Source: Acidobacteriaceae bacterium (GTDB taxonomy: Bacteria > Acidobacteriota > Terriglobia > Terriglobales > Acidobacteriaceae). Taken from it: a stretch of DNA of 64,000 nucleotides. The position numbers and the translations under genes are program-made. This document shows positions 1 through 8,680 of this stretch, one piece after another; positions within the stretch are counted from its first letter, which is position 1, and each line of letters opens with the position of its first letter. Location of the stretch: positions 30,874 through 94,873 of the forward strand of contig DAIDKP010000025.1 of the NCBI GenBank assembly GCA_027449965.1. Direction: 5' to 3'. The notes under the pieces are model-generated. The model was not told the DNA's origin. It worked only from the letters and a program-made list of their open reading frames with translations, and did no database searches.

Positions 1-470
1 CCGTCCTCGATGGTGGACCGTATCCGTCCACCGCAATTGCCGAAACCGATGCAGAGATTCTTTTCCTTGCCAGCGCGGATGTGCTGGAATTCCTCCTGCA
101 GCACCCGCCAGCCGCGCTCCAGGCACTGCGCATGATGGCCTCGCGACTGCGCCAGGTCTCCGGTTTGGCCGAGCGGCTCGCGCTTCACGATGTGGGTCAG
201 CGTCTGGCTTCCCTGCTGCTGGAAACAGCCACAAAGACCCGTCCCCAACTGCGCAACGGAGACTCATTTTCGCTTCCGCTTTCTCACAGTCAGATCGCTT
301 CCCGGCTTGGCTCCGTGCGTGAGGTGGTCACGCGCAGCCTCCAGCGCATGGTGCAACAGAACGCAATCTCCATCCACGGACATCGCATCACCGTGACGGA
401 CCTCGAACAGTTGCAGAAGATCGCCGACCAGCCCAGGTCGCTCCACGCAGAGACAAAAGGCCACGACTGA
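1..470 (+). CDS. Crp/Fnr-family transcriptional regulator, C-terminal part (5' end outside window)
   Basis: The frame is open from the window edge, so the start lies upstream. The visible part begins at the end of a cyclic-nucleotide-binding-like beta-roll (an ILFLASADVLEFLL stretch), continues through a long dimerisation helix, and ends in a Crp-type winged helix. The recognition region reads SHSQIASRLGSVREVVTRSL, which is the typical Crp/Fnr helix-turn-helix with the R-E-x-V-T/S-R pattern. Proteins of this family sense a small ligand or redox state and bind DNA as dimers. The sensor domain is not visible, so the signal cannot be named. Confidence 0.85.
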   Translation, partial: VLDGGPYPSTAIAETDAEILFLASADVLEFLLQHPPAALQALRMMASRLRQVSGLAERLALHDVGQRLASLLLETATKTRPQLRNGDSFSLPLSHSQIASRLGSVREVVTRSLQRMVQQNAISIHGHRITVTDLEQLQKIADQPRSLHAETKGHD

Positions 471-602
471 GAGATCCTGCCTTCATCCTGCTGCCACTTT
501 CGTCCAACTCCACCGCGCACGCTCATGCCGCTCAAACTGGGCGCGAACCAGTGCTGCACCTGCGACAGTCCCAGGTCCTGCGATTCCGTGCCATGCCCCG
601 GG

Positions 603-1247
603 TCAATGGGGCCACAGCAGAAAATGCGCCATCTTCAGCACTTCCACCGCTGGGGCAAGTTCACGATAATACGCAGGCGTATCCACCTCCGGCGCGGCAT
701 GAACCCGCCACCGAACGCCGTTTGCGTCGAACGCTGCCAGCATGATTCGAACGCGGGGCAGATGCGCCGGGCTGCTGATCACCTCCATCGATCGCCACCC
801 CTTCGCCTGCGCCAAGGCCAGCGAATAGCTCAGATTCTGCATGGTATTCTGCGCCGCGCGCTCCCGATAGATCGCCGACTGCGGCACGCCATCCGCCTCG
901 GCCGCGCGCGCCATCGCGTCCGCCTCCACAAAACGATTGTGCGCTGCCCCGCCGGTAAACAAGATCCGCGACGAGACTCCACGCTCGTATTCAGCCACCG
1001 CTTCGTTCACACGATCCAGCATGGCGGCGCTTGGATCACCATCCTGATTCGTCGGCGTTCCCAGCACCACCAGCACATCCACGTGACCCGCGCCGGCGTC
1101 TCCCTGCGGAGCAAATTGCCGAGCCAGCACGGCCCATCCCAGCACGGCTGCGACTATCAGCGCGCCACCGCCCACCCATCGCAGCCCCCAGTTGCCGCCA
1201 CGGGAGTGTCGCCTGCCGCTGCCTGCCGCTCGCTTTCGTCTTGTCAT
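603..1247 (-). CDS. YdcF/SanA/ElyC-family (DUF218) membrane-anchored protein
   Basis: A protein of 214 residues with a basic N-terminus, one transmembrane segment around residues 26-46, and then a DUF218 domain. The domain shows the nucleotide-fold start VDVLVVLG, a conserved R-V-N/E region, ILFTGG, and the N-T-x-x-N-L motif (NTMQNLSY) near residue 130. Family members in E. coli (SanA, ElyC, YdcF) are linked to envelope barrier function or peptidoglycan precursor metabolism; the reaction is not firmly known. The next gene upstream on the same strand, a nitroreductase, ends about 40 nt away, so co-transcription is possible. The start ATG lies just after a GGAG. Confidence 0.8.
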   Translation of the reverse strand: MTRRKRAAGSGRRHSRGGNWGLRWVGGGALIVAAVLGWAVLARQFAPQGDAGAGHVDVLVVLGTPTNQDGDPSAAMLDRVNEAVAEYERGVSSRILFTGGAAHNRFVEADAMARAAEADGVPQSAIYRERAAQNTMQNLSYSLALAQAKGWRSMEVISSPAHLPRVRIMLAAFDANGVRWRVHAAPEVDTPAYYRELAPAVEVLKMAHFLLWPH

Positions 1248-1287
1248 CTCCGGTCCGTCTCCGCTGCCTGCTGCTTGCCCAAGCGGC

Positions 1288-1896
1288 TCAAAACACGACC
1301 GGCTTGCCCGGCTCGCTCAGTGCAATCTCTGCCAGCGGCTTGCGTTCGCGCCGGTCCAGCTCATGTGCGCGCAGATCAGCATCCGTCAGGCTCTCGGGAT
1401 CTCCCGCATAGCCCAGCGCAATCACCACACCGGGCAGAAAATCCTCTGCCGGGCCAATCAGCCTTTGTGCCGCCTCGCGATCAAACCCGCCCATGGCATG
1501 GGTCGCCAACCCAAGCGCCACCGACTGCACTGCCATCTGCGCTACCGCCTGGCCCAGATCAAACATCGCATAGTGATTTGTGCGCCCGTGCGGTGTCTTT
1601 CCTGCGGCAAAGGCCAGCATCAGCACCGGCGCGCTCAGCGCCCATGCCTGGTTGAACGGCACCAGCGTTGCTGCAATCCGTTCATACGTCGCATCGCCTT
1701 TTTGCCCCACCAGAAACCGCCACGGCTGCCCGTTGCTGCTCGAAGCAGCCCAGCGCGCCGCCTCCAGCACCAGCTTCAGCTCTGCCCTCTCTACCACTCG
1801 GTCAGCATAGGCGCGCGGACTCCAACGATGCGCAATCGCCTCCAGCATCCCTTCCACATCCGCCTTCTTGTGCCTGTGCAGTTCCTTCGCGTCCAT
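1288..1896 (-). CDS. Nitroreductase-family FMN oxidoreductase
   Basis: About 202 residues from the ATG at 1894-1896, which follows a good GGGAGAAAG ribosome-binding site; the frame stays open upstream, but that extension has no family resemblance. The N-terminal region carries RWSPRAY, then EAARWAASSSNGQPWRF, the phosphate/FMN-contacting part of the nitroreductase fold. It continues with DLGQAVAQMAVQSVALGLATH and a C-terminal IALGYAGDPESL, all typical of small NAD(P)H-dependent flavin reductases of the NfnB/HcpF type. The physiological substrate cannot be read from sequence. It sits 73 nt downstream of an unknown gene on the same strand. Confidence 0.88.
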   Translation of the reverse strand: MDAKELHRHKKADVEGMLEAIAHRWSPRAYADRVVERAELKLVLEAARWAASSSNGQPWRFLVGQKGDATYERIAATLVPFNQAWALSAPVLMLAFAAGKTPHGRTNHYAMFDLGQAVAQMAVQSVALGLATHAMGGFDREAAQRLIGPAEDFLPGVVIALGYAGDPESLTDADLRAHELDRRERKPLAEIALSEPGKPVVF

Positions 1897-1969
1897 CGTT
1901 CTTTCTCCCTGGAGCCATCGCTCGCTCAAGAAGATGATCACCCGCGACGAAGGTTTCCGGCAAACTGCC

Positions 1970-2908
1970 TCACGCCACAACCTGCACCACAAAGCCCGAC
2001 GGCGTGCTCCACATTCCCCGCGCACGATCCCGATGAAAGATGCTGAACTCCAGCCCCGAAAGGCCAAAATCAAAGAGCGGAACCCGCGTGAATTCGCCGT
2101 TGCCATGCAGCGAATACTCATCCCCACTCGCATCGATCATCAGCGTCTCTCCGCCGGAAACTCGCTCCGGATGCAGCAGCAGCAGAATCGCCGTCGCAAA
2201 TGCGCCCAGTCCAAATTCATTCGAATCCATCATCGCCGCGGCTCGCCGCGCACTTCGACCTCGATGTCGCATACCCGCCTGGGCCGGAACCACCAGAATC
2301 TCTGCGCCATCCTGCGAGCGACCAATCAAATCCCAGGCCTGCATTGCGCGATCCGACTGCCGCAGATGCTCAGGCCCCATCTTCTCGCAGATGCGATTCT
2401 CAAATCGCCGCCGACTTGCCATCACCGCAAAGACGCGCGCCACAGCCTCGGCATAGGTTGCCCCCAGCGCTTGCCATCGCGGCACAGCCAGCCACATCTC
2501 CGCACCCTCCGGCAAATCGTACCGCGCCAGCATCTCATTGCATCGGGCCGATTTCAGCTCCGGAAACAGCTCCCGCAACAGCGTCACCTGTCCAGGCAGC
2601 GGCTTCTCGCGATACCCCGCTCCATACACCCGCTCACTGGCAATCTCTTCCTCCGGAAACAGCTCCCGGCGCAGCGCCTGAGAGCGCACAAGCTGCCCGA
2701 TCTGGTCGCTCATCTCCCGTGTCAGTTGCTCCTCATCCTCCAGCAACCGCATGATGCCTCCCCGATCCAGTTGCCGCACAATCTCCGGCACTGCATCAGC
2801 CAGTGCCTGCTCCAGTGCTGCACGCAGCCTTGCATGTTGCTCTTCCGTGGGGCTTCCTGCAATGGGCACAGGCATCCAGCGCTCGGCAAAGGCTTTACTT
2901 CGACTCAT
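1970..2908 (-). CDS. Conserved hypothetical protein, 312 aa
   Basis: I do not recognise the family. The protein is soluble in appearance, with no signal peptide or membrane segment, and is rich in Arg, Glu and Ala. Its first half is helical and charged. A GLGAFATAILLLLHPERVSGGETLMID stretch lies in the second half, and the C-terminus is beta-rich. The ATG at 2906-2908 is preceded by a purine-rich GAGAGAGACC. It is followed by the nitroreductase gene after 73 nt. That codon usage matches the neighbours and the antisense frames are implausible supports this being a real gene. Confidence 0.7.
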   Translation of the reverse strand: MSRSKAFAERWMPVPIAGSPTEEQHARLRAALEQALADAVPEIVRQLDRGGIMRLLEDEEQLTREMSDQIGQLVRSQALRRELFPEEEIASERVYGAGYREKPLPGQVTLLRELFPELKSARCNEMLARYDLPEGAEMWLAVPRWQALGATYAEAVARVFAVMASRRRFENRICEKMGPEHLRQSDRAMQAWDLIGRSQDGAEILVVPAQAGMRHRGRSARRAAAMMDSNEFGLGAFATAILLLLHPERVSGGETLMIDASGDEYSLHGNGEFTRVPLFDFGLSGLEFSIFHRDRARGMWSTPSGFVVQVVA

Positions 2909-3188
2909 CGTCGGTCTCTCTCAATGGATCTATCGTTCTTTCGTGCACATACTCAGGAGCCACTGCCTTCAACTCAACTCGCCGCGCGTTGACCGCTCGG
3001 CATGAAGCGAACGACACCGGAGTTTGGATTCTCCTCGAACACACTCTCTTTATCGGCGACTCTGCGCTGCCCTGCACGTGACCTTTGGCAAGGCATATGT
3101 CCCATATCGCTCCATTCCTCAAGCAATCTCGTCCATTGATTGCCTCACCCCTGCGATCCATGTCCTCCCTACTCAAAGGAAGAAGCGT

Positions 3189-4985
3189 TCAGTGGCTGAT
3201 CGCAGAGTAGAAAGTGTTGCCACCCGACCGCAGATCATGGCCCCAGCCCAGGATGAGCGTAGATCCCGAGAACAGATGCACACGCGCCTGCAAGCCTGTA
3301 TCCGTGAGCCAGATCGGAGAGCCAAAGAGCGAGCCAGTCCCCTGGTTCACCGATGAACCCAAAGTCGAAGCTACCTGACCTGCATCAGCCGCATAGATCC
3401 GACCCGTATCCACAAACGGACCCACCCGCACAGCGACCAGTGGATCGCGCCACAGCAGCCGGTCAAAATCCACATTGCCCAGCAGATACCGCGTGCCCAG
3501 CGGAGCGTTGCCCTTGCGCCCATCCACCAGACCGTTGTGGCCCCGCAACCACAACGGATTGTCACGATCGAATCCCAGCATCCAAAGCTCGTCAAAGGGA
3601 ATCTGACCCAGCGTCTCTCCCGCGCGTGCCTGCACATGCAGTCGATAGGGTTCTCCCGACGCCTGCGGCAGCCACTCGCTGTCGAGCGCCGCCGTCAGAC
3701 GCGCCGAGTGCCCAAGCGGTCGTGCAAAGTAGTGACTGAGCTGCGCACCGACCGTAGCTCCCAGCGTAAAGCGATGCGCCACCGCATCCACCAGCGTGGC
3801 GCGCAGTGCCGAGTGCAGGTCGATCGCCGAGGTGTCGGTAAAAAACGCGCTGCCCACCGGCAGGCCAATCTCCGAGCGGAATCGACGACGAGAGAACCCC
3901 GCAGCGGTCCGTAAAAGCAGGCGCGAGCCAAAGAGTTCTTCCAGACCCAGGCTGGCGTTGATGCGTTCCTGGTTCAGGCCGGTTGCGTTGGCTGAGGTCT
4001 GCGCAGGCGTTGGAATCGTCGCAAGCGTGCGGGTCAGATTCCAGTTTTCATTGCGCGCATCCAGGTTCAGGCTCAGGCGCTGGTCAGGAGAATGGATCGG
4101 CCCCGCAAGCCGAGCCAGGATCATGCGCTTCTGCGCATCCCAGCGAAGATAGCTGGTCAAGCTTACCGCCGAGTGGCGCAGATTCCAAAACTCCGGATCG
4201 ACCGCCTGATAGGGCAGGCTGCGAAGCGCGGAGAACAGGCTGGCAAACGGCGCCGTCCTCCATGCCGGATGAGGAACCGTGTGGAGGATCAGATCGAAGC
4301 GCGCATCCGGCAGCGGGCGCAGCTCAAACGATGTGGCCGCAAACAGCGGTTGCAGCGCAAGCTCGGCCTGCGTGCGCCGATACTGGCTGAGCGTATAGAC
4401 GCTGCCCGGGGCAAACGGCGCGATGCGGTCCAGCAGCAACGGCGGCAGACCTGTCTGAGTCTCCAGTCGCTGGTCTGCAAGCACAGGACGTTGGATCGGA
4501 TTCCAGTCAGCCAGCGCCGCAGCCAGGTTACCCTGAAGAAAATCGACGGTACCGAGGAAGCTGCGGCTGTACTCGTCGCCCGCGTTCCAATGCAAAGAGC
4601 GGTGAAGCTGCCGAATTGCTGAACCATAGCGTTTCTCGCGATAGAAAACTCCGGCCAGCTCCGTGGGAAATCGTGCATCGCGGGGATAGGCGCGCGCGGC
4701 AAAGCGAAGTGTCTGTGCCGCTGCCGAGAGCTGTCCGAGCTGTCCCTGCGCCAGGGCGCGCAACAGCAGCAGGTCCGCGGCGGGCACCGCAGATCTCTCA
4801 GACGCTGGCAGCGGAACCGCGGCCACCACAGCGCTCCACTGATGGTCGTGATACAGCTGCTGAATTGAATCCCGCCTCAAACTCCGCATCGAACTCGCAG
4901 TCGAACTTTTCGGACTCAGCGGTGGTGGACTCGCAGCATTCTGCCCCCAGGCAGACGCGCTAGCGAGTACCAGCAGCGCGAGCAC
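3189..4985 (-). CDS. TPR-repeat protein with C-terminal outer-membrane beta-barrel-like domain
   Basis: About 598 residues from a GTG at 4983-4985, which starts a clear signal peptide (LALLVLASASAWGQ). A Ser/Pro-rich linker follows, then TPR-like helices (LLLLRALAQGQLGQLSAAAQ, a PTELAGVFYREKRYGSAIRQL helix pair, and GTVDFLQGNLAAALADW). The last 350 residues alternate in the manner of a porin/Omp85-type barrel, ending in a strand such as TLILGWGHDLRSGGNTFY, which resembles the C-terminal strand region of D15/BamA-like barrels. The proposed start overlaps the 3' end of the upstream peptidase gene by 26 nt, suggesting translational coupling. It is the last gene of a PA2779-C39 peptidase-barrel operon. 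The exact barrel family is uncertain. Confidence 0.72.
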   Translation of the reverse strand: MLALLVLASASAWGQNAASPPPLSPKSSTASSMRSLRRDSIQQLYHDHQWSAVVAAVPLPASERSAVPAADLLLLRALAQGQLGQLSAAAQTLRFAARAYPRDARFPTELAGVFYREKRYGSAIRQLHRSLHWNAGDEYSRSFLGTVDFLQGNLAAALADWNPIQRPVLADQRLETQTGLPPLLLDRIAPFAPGSVYTLSQYRRTQAELALQPLFAATSFELRPLPDARFDLILHTVPHPAWRTAPFASLFSALRSLPYQAVDPEFWNLRHSAVSLTSYLRWDAQKRMILARLAGPIHSPDQRLSLNLDARNENWNLTRTLATIPTPAQTSANATGLNQERINASLGLEELFGSRLLLRTAAGFSRRRFRSEIGLPVGSAFFTDTSAIDLHSALRATLVDAVAHRFTLGATVGAQLSHYFARPLGHSARLTAALDSEWLPQASGEPYRLHVQARAGETLGQIPFDELWMLGFDRDNPLWLRGHNGLVDGRKGNAPLGTRYLLGNVDFDRLLWRDPLVAVRVGPFVDTGRIYAADAGQVASTLGSSVNQGTGSLFGSPIWLTDTGLQARVHLFSGSTLILGWGHDLRSGGNTFYSAISH

Positions 4986-5649
4986 CCGACATTGTCGTCT
5001 CCGCGGCTCTCGGCGTGGCTGTCGATTCAGGAACGGCAAGCAGAGTCCAGTCTTCCGTAGCGCTCCACTCCGCCTCCAATGCGGCGCGGGAGAGGCGCAA
5101 CATGCGCTGTCGCGCAGGATCGTTGAGATATACAGCATCCGCTCCGACTCCAACGGCAACAACGTAATGCAGCGGACCATGAGCGCCACCGTCGCGCACC
5201 GCCAACAGCAGTGGACGCCCCAGCGCAATATGGTGCTCCAGGTCGCTCCACTGGCCGTGGAAAGGGTATGCGGCAAAGCCCGACCGGCGAAGCTGATCGA
5301 CCATCCGCGAGGCATAGATGCCGTGAGCATGACGTGAATACATCTGCTCCTGCAGGCGAACTGGATCGACCGTCATCGGCTGATGCTGCTCACGCTGCCA
5401 ATAGCGCATCACCATCGCCAGGGAAGCCGCGCCGCAGCCATCCGTTGTCTGCGCCACAAACGGAACATCGAGCCACTCAGACTGCCCTGCCGATGCTGCG
5501 CCTCGACTCGTGCTCGGCGTCCCATCGCTCGCGTCCGGCGTCCCAAAGTTCGCGTCCGGCGTCCGGGCTGCGGATGGCTGTTCCCCGGTCAGCCATCCCG
5601 CCCCATGCAGCGCCGCGCTCAGGATCAGCGTCGACAGCCAGGCCAGCAT
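4960..5649 (-). CDS. C39-like (papain-fold) cysteine peptidase, PA2778-type, exported
   Basis: 229 residues with an N-terminal hydrophobic segment (about residues 3-20) followed by a Thr/Pro/Asp-rich linker built from short repeats. The catalytic set is visible: Cys72 in TDGCGAASLAMVMRYW, His161 in GPLHYVVAVGV, and Asp177 in YLNDPA. This is the C39/Peptidase_C39_2 arrangement. PA2778-type peptidases are encoded beside PA2779-type small membrane proteins in proteobacteria, and the same pair occurs here. The native substrate is unknown. The start is 2 nt downstream of the stop of the PA2779-like gene, and its 3' end overlaps the barrel gene. Confidence 0.85.
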   Translation of the reverse strand: MLAWLSTLILSAALHGAGWLTGEQPSAARTPDANFGTPDASDGTPSTSRGAASAGQSEWLDVPFVAQTTDGCGAASLAMVMRYWQREQHQPMTVDPVRLQEQMYSRHAHGIYASRMVDQLRRSGFAAYPFHGQWSDLEHHIALGRPLLLAVRDGGAHGPLHYVVAVGVGADAVYLNDPARQRMLRLSRAALEAEWSATEDWTLLAVPESTATPRAAETTMSGARAAGTR

Positions 5650-5651
5650 CC

Positions 5652-6056
5652 TCAGTGGACCGCGACAATCACCAGCAACAGCGCAGCGATGACGACCAGA
5701 ATAATCAGCAGGTCATGATCGTTGATGTTGCCCGCGGCAAAATCCTTCTGCGCCGCTGCGGATCGTGCCGCCAGCGAAGCCATATCCGCGTCGCTCAACT
5801 GGCTGACGGCACGGGTAACCTGCTGCGGATCCATCTGCGCTGCGCGCAGCGCCTCCTGCACTCTGGGCTGCGCATACAAGGATTCAATCTGCTGCTCGTT
5901 GCGCTGGCGCGCGGCAGCGGATTGCGTCATATCCTGCTGAAGCGCGGTGGGTGGCAGGATGTGGTCCTGCTGCTGAGACAACGCCGGGTGGGAAACTGCG
6001 AACGCGCTGGTCAAAACCAGAGCCGCAGAGAGTGTACGAAACGGGGGAAGTTTCAT
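5652..6056 (-). CDS. PA2779-family small exported/membrane protein
   Basis: 134 residues from the ATG at 6054-6056. A signal peptide (FRTLSAALVLTSAFAVSHPA) is followed by a charged helical region with RVQEALRAAQMDPQQVTRAV and LSDADMASLAARS, then a C-terminal hydrophobic helix (LLIILVVIAALLLVIVAV). The pattern of signal peptide, 'residue-DPQ-V-x-R-V-x-x-LSDAD' helix and C-terminal transmembrane anchor is that of PA2779-family proteins. It is the first gene of a tight operon with a C39-like peptidase. Function is unknown; being a substrate or a partner of the peptidase is an inference. Confidence 0.8.
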   Translation of the reverse strand: MKLPPFRTLSAALVLTSAFAVSHPALSQQQDHILPPTALQQDMTQSAAARQRNEQQIESLYAQPRVQEALRAAQMDPQQVTRAVSQLSDADMASLAARSAAAQKDFAAGNINDHDLLIILVVIAALLLVIVAVH

Positions 6057-6261
6057 GCATTGGCCTCTGTGTACCCCCGAAGGGGGACGATTTGTATTCC
6101 TGCTACAAAGTATATAAGAATCCTCGGGCCTGTTCGCAGCGCCCCCAAAGCACTCCAACGGTCAAGCCGACACAGGGAACAGGCACCGGCTCCACATCGT
6201 CAACAGCATCGCCAACAGCCGGCGCATATACTAGCGGGGATACGATTGCGGGGTAAGCCCA

Positions 6262-6756
6262 ATGAAACCCGGTGAAGAAAATTTGTTGAGCCATTTTGAT
6301 GCGGCAGGACGCGCGTCGATGGTCGATGTCTCCCACAAGACAGCCACGCGACGCACGGCCGTTGCCTCTGCCTTTGTCGATCTGTCTCCGCAGGTGCTGC
6401 GAGCGCTGCCCAGCAACGCCAAGGGAAATCCGCTCGAGGTCGCCCGCATCGCCGGCATCCAGGCCGCCAAGCAAACCTCTCTACTCATTCCCATGTGCCA
6501 TCCGCTGGCTCTCAGCCACGTCGATGTTCACGCAGAGATCATCGAGCGCGGCGTTGACTGTGGCGTGCGAATCGAAGCCACCGTGACCACTACCGGGCCG
6601 ACAGGCGTCGAGATGGAAGCGTTGACCGCGGCTTCCGTTGCAGCGCTCACCGTCTATGACATGACCAAGGCGCTCGATAAGTCCATTGTCATTCGTCACG
6701 TGCAACTGGAGCGAAAATCCGGCGGCAAAAGCGGTGAGTATCGGCGACAAAGCTGA
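6262..6756 (+). CDS. moaC: Cyclic pyranopterin monophosphate synthase MoaC
   Basis: 164 residues, the usual MoaC length. It acts with MoaA in the first step of molybdenum cofactor synthesis, converting the MoaA product to cyclic pyranopterin monophosphate. Visible signatures are MVDVSHKTATRRTAVA at the N-terminus, KGNPLEVARIAGI, the conserved LIPMCHPLALSHVDV, and EMEALTAASVAALTVYDM with the following K-A-L-D-K. No other moa gene is adjacent, so it is a stand-alone copy. The start ATG is supported by homology of the N-terminus more than by its weak ribosome-binding site. Confidence 0.95.
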   Translation: MKPGEENLLSHFDAAGRASMVDVSHKTATRRTAVASAFVDLSPQVLRALPSNAKGNPLEVARIAGIQAAKQTSLLIPMCHPLALSHVDVHAEIIERGVDCGVRIEATVTTTGPTGVEMEALTAASVAALTVYDMTKALDKSIVIRHVQLERKSGGKSGEYRRQS

Positions 6757-6896
6757 CCCTCAGCGCGCATGGAAGTACTCGCCGCGCTTCGCTCTCACGC
6801 TCGCCGCCCAGACAAACGATGCTGGCAGGCTATCCTCCTCGCTACGCATTCGATTAGACTGCTTCTGATATCTGTTTCCCCCGCATAGGAGATTCC

Positions 6897-7784
6897 ATGA
6901 ACATGGTTCAACCTCGAATTCGCCTGTCTGTTGCGTCGATGGCGATCACCCTGGCCTGCATAACCACCGGTATCGCCAACGCTCAGGCACACCCCGCAAC
7001 TCCCGGCGGCCCAGCCCAGGTGCTGGTCACCGCGCGAGAGTCCCTGAAGCCAGGCGATGAGGCCGCGCACGCCCGGCTCGAAGCCGAATATACCGCCGTC
7101 CTCAATGCCAACCACGGTAGCGAATACTACCTGGGCATGGGTGCCATCTCCGGCAGCCAGCAGATGGTCTTTCTCTCCGGCTACTCTTCGCTGGAGGAGA
7201 TGGCCGATGTCCACGATTACAACGAGACCACACTCGGCGACAAACTGGACAGGATTGACAGCGCTCACAGTGCAACCCTGACCGGCGTCGATACGGCCAT
7301 CTGGCGACTGCGCCCGGAGTTGAGCCATCCGGACTCCGCCACGCTGGGCAGGATGCGCTTTATGGAGATGACCCGTATTCATGTCAAGCTCGGCCACAAC
7401 CCGGAGTTTGTCGAGATCATGAAGCAGATCAGAGATGGCTGGCTCAAGACCGACCCCGACTTCCACTACCTGCTCTATCGGCAGATCCTCGGCAACTCCG
7501 GAGACGACTGCTATCTGGTCCTCATCGCGGTTCCGTCACTGGCTGCACTCGATAAGCACCACGCACTCATTGCCAAATATCAGCAGGCTCTTGGTGAACA
7601 AACCTACCAACATATCCTGGAGTTTGAGAGCGCCAACTATAACAGCACCGCTTCCAACCTCTACGTCTTCACACCCGATATGAGCCGGTTGCCCGCTGCC
7701 TGGATCAAGGACGATCTCAACTTTTGGGCACCCGCGCCACCCGCTGCGCCTACAGCCAAGAAGGCTGCCGCTGTGCAGAAGTAG
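6897..7784 (+). CDS. Secreted protein of unknown function, 295 aa
   Basis: A signal peptide (residues 1-30, cleaving after GIANAQA) follows an AGGAG ribosome-binding site just upstream of the ATG. The mature part has two similar alpha/beta stretches: VLVTARESLKPGDEAAHARLEAEYT, and later FMEMTRIHVKLGHNPEFVEI with YLLYRQILGN. These look like dimeric alpha+beta barrel (ABM-like) or NIPSNAP-like modules, a guess based on pattern only. The C-terminus is an Ala/Pro/Lys tail. A strong hairpin follows the stop. No catalytic motif was recognised. Confidence 0.78.
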   Translation: MNMVQPRIRLSVASMAITLACITTGIANAQAHPATPGGPAQVLVTARESLKPGDEAAHARLEAEYTAVLNANHGSEYYLGMGAISGSQQMVFLSGYSSLEEMADVHDYNETTLGDKLDRIDSAHSATLTGVDTAIWRLRPELSHPDSATLGRMRFMEMTRIHVKLGHNPEFVEIMKQIRDGWLKTDPDFHYLLYRQILGNSGDDCYLVLIAVPSLAALDKHHALIAKYQQALGEQTYQHILEFESANYNSTASNLYVFTPDMSRLPAAWIKDDLNFWAPAPPAAPTAKKAAAVQK

Positions 7785-7847
7785 TTCTGTCCCGGCCTCA
7801 CGCAGACGGAGACAATCTCAAATTGCAGAAGCAGATCGAGGACACAA

Positions 7848-7878
7848 GAAAACGGCTGCCCATCCGGCAGCCGTTTTC
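7848..7878. terminator. Bidirectional intrinsic terminator
   Basis: A perfect 13-bp inverted repeat (GAAAACGGCTGCC and its complement) around the 5-nt loop CATCC, with A-tract on one side and T-tract on the other. It lies between convergent genes and would stop transcription from both. Confidence 0.88.
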
Positions 7879-7897
7879 TCTTTCTGCGCAACGACGC

Positions 7898-8374
7898 TCA
7901 GCGACGCCCGCCCCCATGGAATCCGCCCCCATGGAAACCACCGCCGTGGAAGCCTCCGCCACCGCCGTGGAATCCGCCGCCGACAAAACCGCGACCACCG
8001 CGAAATCCGCCCCGGTCACCACCCCAGCCACGTCGATCACCACCCCAGCCGCCTCGGTCACCACCCCAGCCGCGATGATCGCCCCAGTCGCCACCTTCGC
8101 GGCCTCGCCAGCCATCGCCATCTCCCCAGCCACCACCGTACCAGGGGCCTGCGCCGACGAAGATACCGTTGTTGAACCACTGTGGCCCGTAATAGCCATA
8201 CGGTGCGCACGAATAGGGCGCGTAGTCGTAGTAGCCATACTGGCAGACGGGCGGACCAGCCGGATAACCGCCGCCGATATTGACGCCAAACGAGATCTGC
8301 GCCTGCGCCGATCGAGTCGGCATCAGGAAACATCCGAGGATTGCAATCAAAGCGAAATACTTGAGGCTACGCAT
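7898..8374 (-). CDS. Secreted Gly/Trp/Arg-rich repeat protein
   Basis: 158 residues from the ATG at 8372-8374 (AAGGAG seven bases upstream). A signal peptide (YFALIAILGCFLMPTRSAQA) is followed by a Tyr/Pro/Gly-rich segment (QYGYYDYAPY), then tandem repeats of the type W-G-G-D-R-G/R-G and finally F-H-G-G-G repeats to the C-terminus. Such low-complexity secreted proteins are common in soil bacteria, and their role is unknown (surface coating, metal binding by the His-Gly repeats and structural roles are all possible). The DNA is correspondingly repetitive. Confidence 0.75.
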   Translation of the reverse strand: MRSLKYFALIAILGCFLMPTRSAQAQISFGVNIGGGYPAGPPVCQYGYYDYAPYSCAPYGYYGPQWFNNGIFVGAGPWYGGGWGDGDGWRGREGGDWGDHRGWGGDRGGWGGDRRGWGGDRGGFRGGRGFVGGGFHGGGGGFHGGGFHGGGFHGGGRR

Positions 8375-8680
8375 GGTCGTGCTCCTTACTGGCCCTGAAC
8401 TGGCCCTGGACGCTTGCTTCACATCCATTTCCTGCTACGTGGAAACCCAAGTCTACCGGAAAAGTCTCGCGACCGTCGAACCCGGTTCTGCTCCAGCCAC
8501 CCGGAGTCAACGCCATGGCCATGCGCCGGACACCTCTTCAATCCATCGCGTCCGCGCGAGGACCATCCCCGCCAGAAGCGCCTCGCAGGCATCCGTCATC
8601 CTCCACGGGCAAGCACGGAGCAGGGAATGGATGCTACAATTCGGCGGCGGGATGGAAACCTTTTCTCGGAGGGTCTTGCA
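8375..8680. other. Divergent intergenic region, no gene seen
   Basis: About 300 nt between the divergent Gly-rich protein and alpha-galactosidase genes. It should hold both promoters. A short direct repeat ACTGGCCCTG occurs twice around 8389-8408, in the leader of the minus-strand gene. Frames that continue upstream from the alpha-galactosidase gene through this stretch look non-coding. Confidence 0.5.

Noticed and set aside
2895..3176. 93-residue minus-strand frame
   Set aside because: Lies in an intergenic region overlapping the start of the neighbouring gene; no homology or good start.
6057..6261. Molybdenum cofactor riboswitch before moaC
   Set aside because: The region has a short hairpin (ACCCCC...GGGGGA near 6073) but no recognisable Moco aptamer pattern.
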